Positions 1-7,178 of a DNA stretch of 22,658 nt are shown one piece after another (within the stretch, counting starts at the first letter, position 1; every line of letters starts with the position of its first letter). Where the stretch lies: contig JACZQQ010000014.1 of the NCBI GenBank assembly GCA_022545645.1, forward strand, positions 1 to 22,658. The letters are read 5' to 3'. Position numbers and translations under genes: made by a program. This stretch comes from Acidobacteriota bacterium. GTDB lineage: Bacteria > Acidobacteriota > UBA6911 > RPQK01 > JADFOI01. Below the pieces are notes generated by a model, which saw only the letters and a list, made by a program, of their open reading frames with translations, had not been told where the DNA came from and made no database searches.

Positions 1-368
1 TTGTCTGTCCTCGCTGGCGGAACAAGGCGACCAAAATATGTTGCCCCTCACTGTTTTGCGACGCTCTCGATGTTGCAGAGGCACAGCGTATATATTTATC
101 CGAAGAACGGATCCATCCATTCTCCCTACCATAAAGTTTAATAACTTCTAGGATCTTAAGGGCTCAGCAGCTTTATTCCTGGATTCTACAGCGTGTTGCG
201 GTCCTGAGTTTCCTTAGGCTCTCTTTTCCCGATTTCTTATTCATCCCGACCGGTGTGAAAACCGGTGGGACTTCTTGTTGCTTTTTCCACATTTTCCCAC
301 GGTTTCGTACAACTTGGTACAAGAACTAAAATATTGAAAATGCAGGGTTTCTGGGTGTTTTCAATAGT
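1..368. other. Intergenic stretch with no recognisable gene
   Basis: I see no convincing coding region here in either direction. The only structure I can support is hairpins. One has arms ACCGGT at 249-254 and 261-266, extended by CCC at 245-247 and GGG at 267-269 with one bulged G, and is followed by a T-rich stretch up to about 287. This could be the terminator of a plus-strand gene lying before the window. A second hairpin lies at 332-366 and is listed separately. I do not recognise a riboswitch or a stable RNA. Confidence 0.4.
332..366. repeat. 9-bp inverted repeat beside the tRNA-like sequence
   Basis: TATTGAAAA at 332-340 is matched perfectly in inverse by TTTTCAATA at 358-366, with a 17-nt loop rich in G and T. 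The symmetry continues imperfectly outward for about four more bases. It lies immediately 3' (in minus-strand sense) of the tRNA-Arg-like half. It may be a stem-loop or the edge of a small element; no function can be assigned. Confidence 0.4.
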
Positions 369-385
369 TTAGGAAACCCCCTGTA

Positions 386-428
386 AGGGATTAGGAACCC
401 CCAGCTCTATCCTCTCAGCTACAGGCGC
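386..428 (-). pseudogene. tRNA-Arg(CCU)-like 5' half
   Basis: Read on the minus strand, this begins GCGCCTG, then T-A at the positions of U8 and A9. A D-arm follows with GCT/AGC pairing and a GG pair in its loop, then a five-pair anticodon stem (GGGGG/TCCCT, two G-U pairs) closing the loop TTCCTAA, which holds anticodon CCT at 395-393. No T-arm with the usual TTC motif follows, and no 3' acceptor strand (CAGGCGC) is found before the window edge. It is therefore a fragment, a decayed gene, or a 5' exon whose partner lies outside the window. The anticodon-loop sequence is repeated at 369-381. Confidence 0.4.
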
Positions 429-530
429 ACGAACGGGATAAGTGCAGCAAGACAAACGTATTCGTGCTACTGGTGTCTTATAGGAAGCCGCGAACTTGTT
501 TGCGGTCTGCTGTTCCGCTAAACTTCCAGG

Positions 531-630
531 GTAGGGGCGAGCCGGTGGCTCGCCCGAACGGCGACAGGGGTGCCTCAGCCACGGAAATCGAGCCATCCCT
601 TTCGGTTCGGGTCAGCCACCGGCTGACCCC
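531..630. repeat. Composite palindromic element (BIME-like), copy 1
   Basis: Two perfect hairpins with 9-bp arms and 3-nt loops face each other. One has arms GGGCGAGCC (535-543) and GGCTCGCCC (547-555) around GGT. The other has arms GGGTCAGCC (609-617) and GGCTGACCC (621-629) around ACC. The second is a variant of the first in inverted orientation, the arrangement seen in bacterial interspersed mosaic elements. A second copy in opposite orientation lies at 21906-22027. Confidence 0.75.
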
Positions 631-663
631 TGCGGTGCTTATCAGGATCGAAAAGGAGAGTTC

Positions 664-1086
664 ATGTCGCTTGCAGAAATTGCTGATGTTCGATTGGAAG
701 GGGGAGGGGTCATGTTCCAGTATCTTCTTCTTCAGCTGGAATGGGAGGCCGAGAAAAGAACCATCGTTCGGGGTTTGAACTACCAGCCCTATGCGGGCAA
801 GATTGAGGAGCAAATCGTGAAGTCGGCACGGGAAGAACTGGGAGAGAATGGCTTCTTTGAAAAGGGTGGTGATTTGCAGATCGGGGGCGGGGGAAGCGTC
901 GCCTTTAACCTGTACTATGAGAACATCACCTTGTTCGGGTCCAACCCGACCTATGGAATGGAAGAGGATCGAGAAGCGGTAGCGAAGATGATCGAAAATG
1001 CTTATCCAGAGCATGAGGTGTCCTGGTATGGCCCCGAACCTCCTGACTCCAGTCCCGAACCTCCTGACTCCAATTCTAAAGAGTGA
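664..1086 (+). CDS. Conserved-looking small acidic protein of unknown function, upstream of a ferredoxin gene
   Basis: I do not recognise this 140-residue protein. The start at 664 is preceded by AAGGAG at good spacing. An internal ATG at 712 (beginning MFQYLLLQLEW) is the main alternative. No signal peptide or membrane segment is visible. The sequence is rich in charged residues, has a glycine-rich stretch near residues 72-78, and ends in a low-complexity tail where a proline-glutamate-serine unit is repeated twice, coded by a duplicated CCCGAACCTCCTGACTCCA at about 1033-1072. The stop lies 7 bases before the ferredoxin start, so the two genes are almost certainly co-transcribed. A partner role for the ferredoxin is inference from position only. 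Confidence 0.75.
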   Translation: MSLAEIADVRLEGGGVMFQYLLLQLEWEAEKRTIVRGLNYQPYAGKIEEQIVKSAREELGENGFFEKGGDLQIGGGGSVAFNLYYENITLFGSNPTYGMEEDREAVAKMIENAYPEHEVSWYGPEPPDSSPEPPDSNSKE

Positions 1087-1093
1087 AAGAACC

Positions 1094-1435
1094 ATGGCTG
1101 TTGATGCTTTTAAAGACGCTTCAACCATCAAACGAACGGACCAGCGCAAGCGCAAACCCGTTGTGATTGCCGTCATCAATGATGCCTGTACCGGCTGTGC
1201 CGGCTCCCCTGCCTGTGTGGATTACTGTCCCATCGGAAACTGCATGATCTGGGTGCCGGATGAAGAGCATCCTCCCTTTGGGCGAATCGAAGTGGATGCC
1301 CTGCTGTGCATTGGTTGCAAGCTTTGCATCAGTAAGGGGCCGGAGGGAACCTTTTTGGAGGGCTGTCCCTGGGATGCGATCGATATGGTCTCGACCAAGG
1401 ACTACGAGGCGGTATTAGGTCCCTTACCGTACTGA
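1094..1435 (+). CDS. Ferredoxin-type protein with two 4Fe-4S sites
   Basis: This 113-residue protein should carry two 4Fe-4S clusters. Site one is Cys32, Cys35, Cys41 and Cys45 followed by Pro; site two is Cys72, Cys75, Cys78 and Cys91 followed by Pro. In both, one spacer is longer than in the textbook CxxCxxCxxxCP: five residues between the second and third Cys in site one, twelve before the last Cys in site two. A ninth Cys sits at position 50. I chose ATG at 1094, which gives a normal short basic N-terminus, over an upstream in-frame ATG at 998 inside the previous gene. There is no signal peptide, so it is probably cytoplasmic. It points towards the convergent respiratory cluster; its electron donor and acceptor are unknown. 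Confidence 0.88.
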   Translation: MAVDAFKDASTIKRTDQRKRKPVVIAVINDACTGCAGSPACVDYCPIGNCMIWVPDEEHPPFGRIEVDALLCIGCKLCISKGPEGTFLEGCPWDAIDMVSTKDYEAVLGPLPY

Positions 1436-1438
1436 TAA

Positions 1439-1453
1439 GCGGGCTTCGCCCGC
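1439..1453. terminator. Hairpin between convergent genes
   Basis: GCGGGC and GCCCGC pair around a TTC loop, 3 bases after the ferredoxin stop and about 45 bases before the convergent HEAT gene stop. There is no clear T-run, so intrinsic termination is uncertain. It is also the hairpin part of the inverted repeat pair that flanks the HEAT gene. Confidence 0.45.
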
Positions 1454-1498
1454 GTTCCAGGATCCAAGTTCCAAGTTCCAGCTGTCTGCGGTCTGTGG

Positions 1499-2140
1499 TT
1501 AGGGGGTCAGGGGGTCAGAGCGCGCTTCCTGTATTCTGCTCTCGATCGCCTGGTAAGTCAGGGTCGCCTGTCTCCGCAGGTCGTCGTCAAAAAGGGGATT
1601 CTCTGAAACGGCGTCGACCAGGTCGAGTTCTGCAGTACCCCCGATCAGGGCAAGAGCTCTCAGGGATTCCCAGACATGCTCCGGCTCGCTGTCAGGGGCA
1701 AGCATGGCTCGCAATTCGTTTAGCCCTTCGTCGTCGCCAAATCGGACCAGTGACAAGGCCGCATTTCGCCTGACCAGAACTTCGTCATCACTGAGCATCT
1801 GAAGGAGAGTGTTATGGAACAGCTCGGAAGTGGAATCCTGCCCCATCACCCAGGCTGCGGTCACTCGCACCTGTGGACCCGAGTGCTCTGAGAGCTGGGC
1901 AACGGTCTCGTACCACTGGGCGACTTTGGGATCACCCCGTTCCATGCGTTCAGCAATCTGGGACAGCCCATGCTGAACCCGCCGAGACTTGTCTGGATCG
2001 GTTAGGAATTGGGTGAGTTCCTCATCCTGGAGGGGGCGTCCAAACCAGGTTCCCTGCCAAAAGTAAAAGGGAACGACCACACAGGCCACCAGGGCCAGCA
2101 AAACGAGCGCAGTTTGAAGGGGCCCAATTCGTCCCGCCAT
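1499..2140 (-). CDS. Membrane-anchored HEAT-repeat protein
   Basis: The 213-residue protein begins with one hydrophobic segment (about residues 8-28) and then a soluble helical region. Repeated helix-turn-helix units typical of HEAT repeats are visible near residues 89-101, 120-136 and 154-168, each with the usual hydrophobic/Arg/Ala pattern. HEAT domains generally serve as protein-binding scaffolds. It is the last gene of the minus-strand series that starts with the Rieske protein, 117 bases after the cupredoxin lipoprotein gene. It could therefore help assemble or anchor the respiratory complex, but this rests on position. The Shine-Dalgarno before the ATG at 2140 is weak. Confidence 0.8.
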   Translation of the reverse strand: MAGRIGPLQTALVLLALVACVVVPFYFWQGTWFGRPLQDEELTQFLTDPDKSRRVQHGLSQIAERMERGDPKVAQWYETVAQLSEHSGPQVRVTAAWVMGQDSTSELFHNTLLQMLSDDEVLVRRNAALSLVRFGDDEGLNELRAMLAPDSEPEHVWESLRALALIGGTAELDLVDAVSENPLFDDDLRRQATLTYQAIESRIQEARSDPLTP

Positions 2141-2223
2141 GAGAGTCCATTACAGCTGACAAGTGTTAACCAAAATTCAAAATCTCAAATTTAAGATTCC
2201 AAACCTGGAACCTGGAACGCGTG

Positions 2224-2245
2224 GGAAGCGCGCTGGCGCGCTTCC
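2224..2245. terminator. Strong GC hairpin after the cupredoxin lipoprotein gene
   Basis: GGAAGCGCGC is followed by TG and its exact complement GCGCGCTTCC, just beyond the stop at 2258 in the minus direction. There is no T-run. It may act as an attenuating stem-loop or mRNA 3' end between the lipoprotein gene and the HEAT gene. It also belongs to the repeat pair flanking the HEAT gene. Confidence 0.45.
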
Positions 2246-2257
2246 TGAGCTCCTGCT

Positions 2258-3043
2258 CTATCCTTCGAAGCTGAACTCGATCTCCTGGCTTTCCTGGGGG
2301 GCAACGGTGACTTGCTGCTCCTGGGTGCCGTATTTCTCGTGCCAGACCTGAAGGGTGTAGTCTCCCGGAGGCAGGTTCTTTAATTCAAAGGATCCATCCT
2401 CTCCGGTCACCGCAAAATAGGGGTGAGAGACCACTCCCACGTAGGCTTTCATCCAGGGATGAATGTTGCACTTGACCGGAATCATGACTTCCTGGCGTGG
2501 GAAGGATCGGGTCATCTCCTGACCCGAAGATTGAGAAATGTTCCACTCCCGGTTCTGCTGCGGCAGGGGGTGAATATTGTGGGTGGTGGGATCACCGTTG
2601 GTGATCTTGATCTCCTGACCTCTCTGAACTCCGAAGACGTGGGGCAGGTAACGACAACCATCCTGAGCCAGCGTCACGGGCTCCGAAGGAGTCTCGAAAC
2701 TGTACTGTTCCAATCCCTCCTTCACCCAGACAAAGGCATTTTTCAGGGTGCCATTGTCGTTGACGATCACTTCCTGGGAATAAACGGGACCGTCGTGCTT
2801 GGCTTCACAGTCAGGTTCTGCGCCCATACGAATCCGGGCCATTTGAGGAGCTTCGCCCTGGAAATTCACTTTTCCGGAAACCGCTCCCGCCTGGGAGAGA
2901 TCGGGAGCAACTCCTTGAGACGCCTCCTCCGTAGGAGGAGCCTGGTCGGAGGCCTCCTCCGTAGGGGGGGCTCCTCCACCGCAGGCAAGGGGAACAGAGA
3001 CCAAAAATAAAACCAGTCCTAGGTGAAATTTATGATGCAACAT
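2258..3043 (-). CDS. Cupredoxin-like lipoprotein with a carboxypeptidase-regulatory C-terminal domain
   Basis: This 261-residue protein starts with a signal peptide ending in a lipobox-like PLAC (Cys21), so it is probably an outer- or inner-membrane lipoprotein facing the periplasm. A low-complexity linker repeats APPTEEAS twice. The middle part resembles a cupredoxin. His155/His158 in a THNIHP stretch together with Cys192, His195 and Met198 (CNIHPWM) form a plausible type 1 copper site. Residues about 208-261 look like a carboxypeptidase-regulatory beta-sandwich. I used ATG at 3043, preceded by AAAGGAAAG, because residues encoded upstream overlap the octaheme gene and look non-coding. It lies 47 bases after that gene, so periplasmic electron transfer to or from the complex is a reasonable but unproven role. 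Confidence 0.85.
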   Translation of the reverse strand: MLHHKFHLGLVLFLVSVPLACGGGAPPTEEASDQAPPTEEASQGVAPDLSQAGAVSGKVNFQGEAPQMARIRMGAEPDCEAKHDGPVYSQEVIVNDNGTLKNAFVWVKEGLEQYSFETPSEPVTLAQDGCRYLPHVFGVQRGQEIKITNGDPTTHNIHPLPQQNREWNISQSSGQEMTRSFPRQEVMIPVKCNIHPWMKAYVGVVSHPYFAVTGEDGSFELKNLPPGDYTLQVWHEKYGTQEQQVTVAPQESQEIEFSFEG

Positions 3044-3090
3044 ATTTCTTTCCTTTCTCAAAAAACAGTTAGCGGATGGGTGGTTCCATC

Positions 3091-6000
3091 CTATCGTCTT
3101 CCGGTTAGCCGACGTTGCTCCGCCGCCGAGTACTGGAACATGTATCGCACCATGAGTTTGGCATGATCCTGGTCGTAGTTTCTCAGGCTGGGCACGTCGG
3201 CCAGAGCAAAGACCCAACGCTGTCCCTCCTGACGGAACAGCCCCGAAGGCATGTTGGTTCCGGGTCGAATGATTTCGGGGTGGACGATCCAGCGTTCCGT
3301 CCAGTCGGGTTTCAGGCGCTCGGGGATTAACAAGAAATTCGGAGCCGTGGCATCCCGGTCTGTCACCGGGTCTCCCGTAGCATGACACCTCAAGCAGGGA
3401 GCGGCGGTGTGGGTGAAGAGCTCTCGGGCCAGGGTCAGTTCTCGAGAAGACAAGGGCTGAAGCACAGGTGCTGTGTAGGGGATCGACTGTTTGGAAAGAG
3501 CGGCAAAGAAGCGGACCAGCTGCTGAATTTCTTCATCGGATAGATCGAAGGTGGGCATGCGCGCTTGAAGATAACTGCGGACGCCATTGCGGTTCAGGTT
3601 GTTCTCTTCCAGAGCCGGATTTTTCAGGAAGCGGGCCAGCCAGTTGGGATCCACACGGGCTCCCTCACCCACCAGGCTGGGAGGAAGCTGTTCTCGCCAG
3701 TCCGGATCCTGGTACAGAGGCAGCTCTTCCAGCACGGTTGCTTCCTGACCTGGGGTGAACTGATGACAGCCCACGCAGTTGTATTTTCTGACCAACCACC
3801 AGCCCTTTTGAATCTCTTTGCGCTGGTCGGATGGTTGGAAGAAAGCAGTTTCAGGGAACTTGGAGTCCACGCTACCCAACAGAAAAGTCGTTAACTGAGT
3901 GATCTCCTCGGGGCTTAGATCAAAATTGGGCATTTTCAAGCGTTCCAAGGGCTCCTTCAACTTGCCCTCATCGAAGATTTCCGGGTTTGCCAATTTGCGC
4001 TCGAAGAAACCCTTCAGGTTATACCAGTCGTCGTGTTTGGCCTGAGAGGTCAAGAGCCCGAAATCCAGCCGTTCGATCGGCTTGCTGCCCTCCTTGGTCA
4101 AGTCGGTGCCAAGTTTTCCCTCATTTTCAAACCCACTGATCTCGTGGCAGCTGGCACAACCGAAGTTCTGCACCAGGGATCGACCCTCTTCCCTCAGGTC
4201 CGGGTCATCCAGATAGGGAGCCGGGGCATATTCGGCATCTTCATGGGCTTGCGTCATCAGATAGCTGGCGATATCCCTGGCCTCTTCCTGGTCCAAGCGC
4301 AAGCGGGGCATGACGGTGGGCTGCTGAACCTGGAGGAGATGATCACCCAGAGGGCACTGGTTGTGCTCGAGATCGAATTCGAAGGGAAGTCCCTGGCTGG
4401 CGTAATCTTCAGGAGTGATCTCTCTCTCGTGGATCGGGCAGTAGGGAAGGGTCCGCTCCTTGGGATTATGAATCCACCGCACCAGATAGTCATAGTTGGC
4501 CTTCTCGCCCACGCGGCTAAGATTGGCGGCGAAGGTGCCTCCTGTGGCCTCCTCTCCCTCGCCCATCGAGTGACAGGCCATACAACCTCGGGTTTCAAAA
4601 AGAGTTTTCCCCTGAACAGGATCTCCCGAGGGCTGCCGGGGCAACTCGGCCTCAATGCCCGACTGCCAGATAAAAGCCGAAATGGCCCGGACTTGATCCT
4701 CCTCCAGCCGAAAACGAGGCATCTTGGTGGTGGGTCGAAAGTCGTGAGGATTCTGAATCCACTCCGGGATCCACTCCTTCTTCAGCTTGACGCGCACTTC
4801 CTTCAAGTTTGGACCTACCCGTTTGAACGCCATCATCAAGCCGGCTTCCCTGGCCTGCAGGTGTGCAAACTCGGTATCGATGCCGGCGATGCTCATGGTG
4901 AGGGCATCGGCTTCGGCATAAAGTCGCTCCGCTTCTTGGTTGGTCTGGGCCCGGTCGGCGGTTCCGATCGTTCGCTCGATCTGCAGCTGAGTCTCGTTTT
5001 TGCTGGTGAGGAGATCGATGAGGGCTCTCTGGGTTTCCCGAAGCTGTTGGGGTTCCGGGTCAAAGCCTTCACGAGCGTGACAGCCCATACAACCCTCGTA
5101 ATAAATCTGTTTTCCCGCATCCAAAGTAGGGGAGACTTCCAGATACCGGTCCGCTTCGTGACACTGCAGACAACCCGCCTCGGAATTCTCAGTGGGATAA
5201 AGTGGCCACAGCCAGTGCTTGTAGCGGCCATGAGCCTCGATGGTGCCCACGGTGGCGACGCCGTTTCCATTGTGACAGGGGGTACAACCGAAACTCTCGG
5301 GGTCGTGGATTTGCAACAGTCGAGGGTTTGGGTGGCTGATAAAAAGGCTGCCTCCTCCCATGGCTTCCGCGGTGAGCAAAACGGGCTCCTGGGTTCCCAC
5401 ATGACACGATTCGCACCGATCGACCAGCCCCAGTTCGGGATTGTGAATTTGTTTGATCTCAATCCTGAAGTTGTCCAGGCCGCTGATTAGGCCGTCCACT
5501 TGGGTCTCGGTGAGGCTGGTCAGACGAGCGTTCATGTAAGCATCCATTTCGCGTCGCCGTCGGGTGGGTTCTCTCAAAAGCTCCACCTTATTCCCCTGGA
5601 GCTCGCCTTGCCGAGCCTTGAGGGAATTGAATTCCTCTTCCATCTGCTCGTAGGTGTACTCGTCGGTCTCAGTATTGCCGTCCCCGTCGGGGATCTCCAG
5701 CAAATAGGGACCTTCTCTCAATGTCTCCAGCTCTTTCTCCAAGCCTTCTTTTTGGGCATCACTCGCTGTCTCGAGTAAATAAATGGCTGCCTGCAGGCGA
5801 CTCCGCTCAGTGGTAAAGGTTTTGCTGATGGCCGCCAGTTGCCGTCTCACCAGGCCCTCTTCGGTTTCGATCTCAGCCAGTTCGGGCGCAATCTCTCTTT
5901 CAGCTTCCTCGACTGCCTGGCGGAGCTCCTGGTAGCCTGGCAAAGCCTGAATGGCCTGCACTTCCTCACCTCGTCTGGGCTTCAGGTCGATGAGCACCTC

Positions 6001-6222
6001 TCGGTAACTCTCAACAAACTCCCTTTGGTAGGAAATCCAAGGACGAAGACCCCAGACTTCTTCGTACAGTGCCCACACCAGGCTCAGGATGAGCAGCAGC
6101 GAAAATATCGCTGTGACGGTAGCCAAAGAGGACTTGGCAATGGGGTCCTCCTTGGGAACGGGTCGTTCGTCAAGTTTAGGTGTTCGCCACCAGGAGAGAA
6201 GACGTTGTACTAGATTGCTCAT
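3091..6222 (-). CDS. Octaheme c-type cytochrome, probable c subunit of the Rieske/cytochrome b complex
   Basis: The 1043-residue protein has one membrane segment (about 33-53), a long charged coiled-coil region (about 95-245) and eight CxxCH haem sites at residues 270, 313, 351, 378, 547, 689, 816 and 943. The first three haems are close together. The other five look like class I cytochrome c domains, each followed by a Met-Pro motif (Met501, 638, 764, 889, 991) that would supply the sixth haem ligand. In the fourth, a second coiled coil (about 395-465) is inserted between CxxCH and Met501. The start overlaps the stop of the cytochrome b C-terminal gene (ATGA), which implies translational coupling. 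It takes the place of cytochrome c1 or f: it should sit in the periplasm and carry electrons from the Rieske centre outward. It is far larger than usual c subunits. Confidence 0.93.
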   Translation of the reverse strand: MSNLVQRLLSWWRTPKLDERPVPKEDPIAKSSLATVTAIFSLLLILSLVWALYEEVWGLRPWISYQREFVESYREVLIDLKPRRGEEVQAIQALPGYQELRQAVEEAEREIAPELAEIETEEGLVRRQLAAISKTFTTERSRLQAAIYLLETASDAQKEGLEKELETLREGPYLLEIPDGDGNTETDEYTYEQMEEEFNSLKARQGELQGNKVELLREPTRRRREMDAYMNARLTSLTETQVDGLISGLDNFRIEIKQIHNPELGLVDRCESCHVGTQEPVLLTAEAMGGGSLFISHPNPRLLQIHDPESFGCTPCHNGNGVATVGTIEAHGRYKHWLWPLYPTENSEAGCLQCHEADRYLEVSPTLDAGKQIYYEGCMGCHAREGFDPEPQQLRETQRALIDLLTSKNETQLQIERTIGTADRAQTNQEAERLYAEADALTMSIAGIDTEFAHLQAREAGLMMAFKRVGPNLKEVRVKLKKEWIPEWIQNPHDFRPTTKMPRFRLEEDQVRAISAFIWQSGIEAELPRQPSGDPVQGKTLFETRGCMACHSMGEGEEATGGTFAANLSRVGEKANYDYLVRWIHNPKERTLPYCPIHEREITPEDYASQGLPFEFDLEHNQCPLGDHLLQVQQPTVMPRLRLDQEEARDIASYLMTQAHEDAEYAPAPYLDDPDLREEGRSLVQNFGCASCHEISGFENEGKLGTDLTKEGSKPIERLDFGLLTSQAKHDDWYNLKGFFERKLANPEIFDEGKLKEPLERLKMPNFDLSPEEITQLTTFLLGSVDSKFPETAFFQPSDQRKEIQKGWWLVRKYNCVGCHQFTPGQEATVLEELPLYQDPDWREQLPPSLVGEGARVDPNWLARFLKNPALEENNLNRNGVRSYLQARMPTFDLSDEEIQQLVRFFAALSKQSIPYTAPVLQPLSSRELTLARELFTHTAAPCLRCHATGDPVTDRDATAPNFLLIPERLKPDWTERWIVHPEIIRPGTNMPSGLFRQEGQRWVFALADVPSLRNYDQDHAKLMVRYMFQYSAAEQRRLTGRR

Positions 6223-7154
6223 ATGTTGAACCAGGGAGTGACCATGACGTACTTAATCCGGAAAACCAGACGAAGGATTATTTTTACCGGAAGTGCCCAC
6301 ATGACCAGTAGAAAAGTTTGTAGCGTCAGGTATTGCACAAGAGTCATTTGCTGGAAAATTTTCCGATTAAAATCGTTCCACACGAAGAGTTTGTGGGTGA
6401 GCCATCCAAAAACGACAAAATAGAGCCCTACTGCAGCAGCGCCGAAAAGACCCACCCAAGGTTGGTTGACAATGCCGAATATCTCGTTGAGGTCCCGGTT
6501 GACCTCAAAGACCAGGCGGTGGTGATCCCAGGTTTGACCGGGCCAGAACCACATCCACCCCGGACCTCGGATGAAGGTGCCGATAAACACCATGGACAAC
6601 CAGAGGACGAAGAATCCAAACAAGAAAGTGAGAATAGCGAACTTGCGCTGGCGAAAGGTGTAATAGCCGTTTCCCAGGGGGTTGGTGTCCACATAGGGAA
6701 TAATGATCAGACCGAGAAGAATGAAAGTGGGCATCACCACACCGGCAATCCAGGGGTCGAAATAAACCAGCATCTCCTGAAGACCCAGGAAATACCAGGG
6801 AGCCTTGGCCGGATTCATGGTGAGGTTGGGATTGGCCGGTTCCTCCAGTGGCGCGTTCAGGGTGATCGACCAGATCATCAGGATCACCGTGACAATGATG
6901 GCGGCCAGAAACTCGACTCTCAGAAGGTGGGGCCAAACATAGAGCTTTTGCGACCAACCTTCTCGATAGGGTTCAACTTTTCGGTGGTGTGTCTTGGCCA
7001 GCTCCGGATCTTTCGACAGGCGTTCAATCAGGCGGTCGTTAGCCAGGGCCTGGCGGAAGCCGTACCAGGTAAAGAAGGGAACCAAGAATAACATGGCGAC
7101 GATCGGAACATTGTCCGGCGCCGAAACAATTTCCCAGAGTTGTCCCCAATCCAT
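6219..7154 (-). CDS. Cytochrome b C-terminal domain protein (subunit IV-like)
   Basis: This 311-residue membrane protein corresponds to the C-terminal half of cytochrome b, as in subunit IV of b6f complexes, and helps form the quinol-oxidation site. Around six membrane segments are visible (about 16-33, 81-99, 135-154, 171-193, 232-252, 273-297), more than the three of plant subunit IV. The Qo motif that is PEWY in many complexes reads APWY here (118-121), within a stretch NPAKAPWYFLGLQE, so the Qo glutamate is absent. The same KAPWY form is known in other menaquinone-type bacterial complexes. It overlaps the octaheme gene by four bases and follows the cytochrome b N-part gene after 24 bases. 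Confidence 0.93.
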   Translation of the reverse strand: MDWGQLWEIVSAPDNVPIVAMLFLVPFFTWYGFRQALANDRLIERLSKDPELAKTHHRKVEPYREGWSQKLYVWPHLLRVEFLAAIIVTVILMIWSITLNAPLEEPANPNLTMNPAKAPWYFLGLQEMLVYFDPWIAGVVMPTFILLGLIIIPYVDTNPLGNGYYTFRQRKFAILTFLFGFFVLWLSMVFIGTFIRGPGWMWFWPGQTWDHHRLVFEVNRDLNEIFGIVNQPWVGLFGAAAVGLYFVVFGWLTHKLFVWNDFNRKIFQQMTLVQYLTLQTFLLVMWALPVKIILRLVFRIKYVMVTPWFNI

Positions 7155-7178
7155 TCTTTTTTGTAACCTCCTCCCCGA

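Noticed and set aside
241..270. Possible cobalamin-riboswitch-like stretch (GGTGTGAAAACCGGT)
   Set aside because: The B12-box consensus and the other conserved helices are not found nearby; it is explained by a simple hairpin.
478..1179. A 233-codon minus-strand frame over the start of the first two plus genes
   Set aside because: It crosses the BIME-like palindromes and lies antisense to a frame with a good ribosome site and to the ferredoxin; no motif is visible.
4033..5490. A 485-codon open frame on the plus strand inside the octaheme gene
   Set aside because: The minus strand here has eight haem motifs and clear domain structure; the plus frame has no recognisable motif, no ribosome site and composition expected of an antisense shadow.
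6333..7091. A 252-codon plus-strand frame opposite the cytochrome b C-terminal gene
   Set aside because: Its residues are His/Gln/Asp-rich in the way expected from the complement of hydrophobic codons. The minus frame is a real membrane protein.
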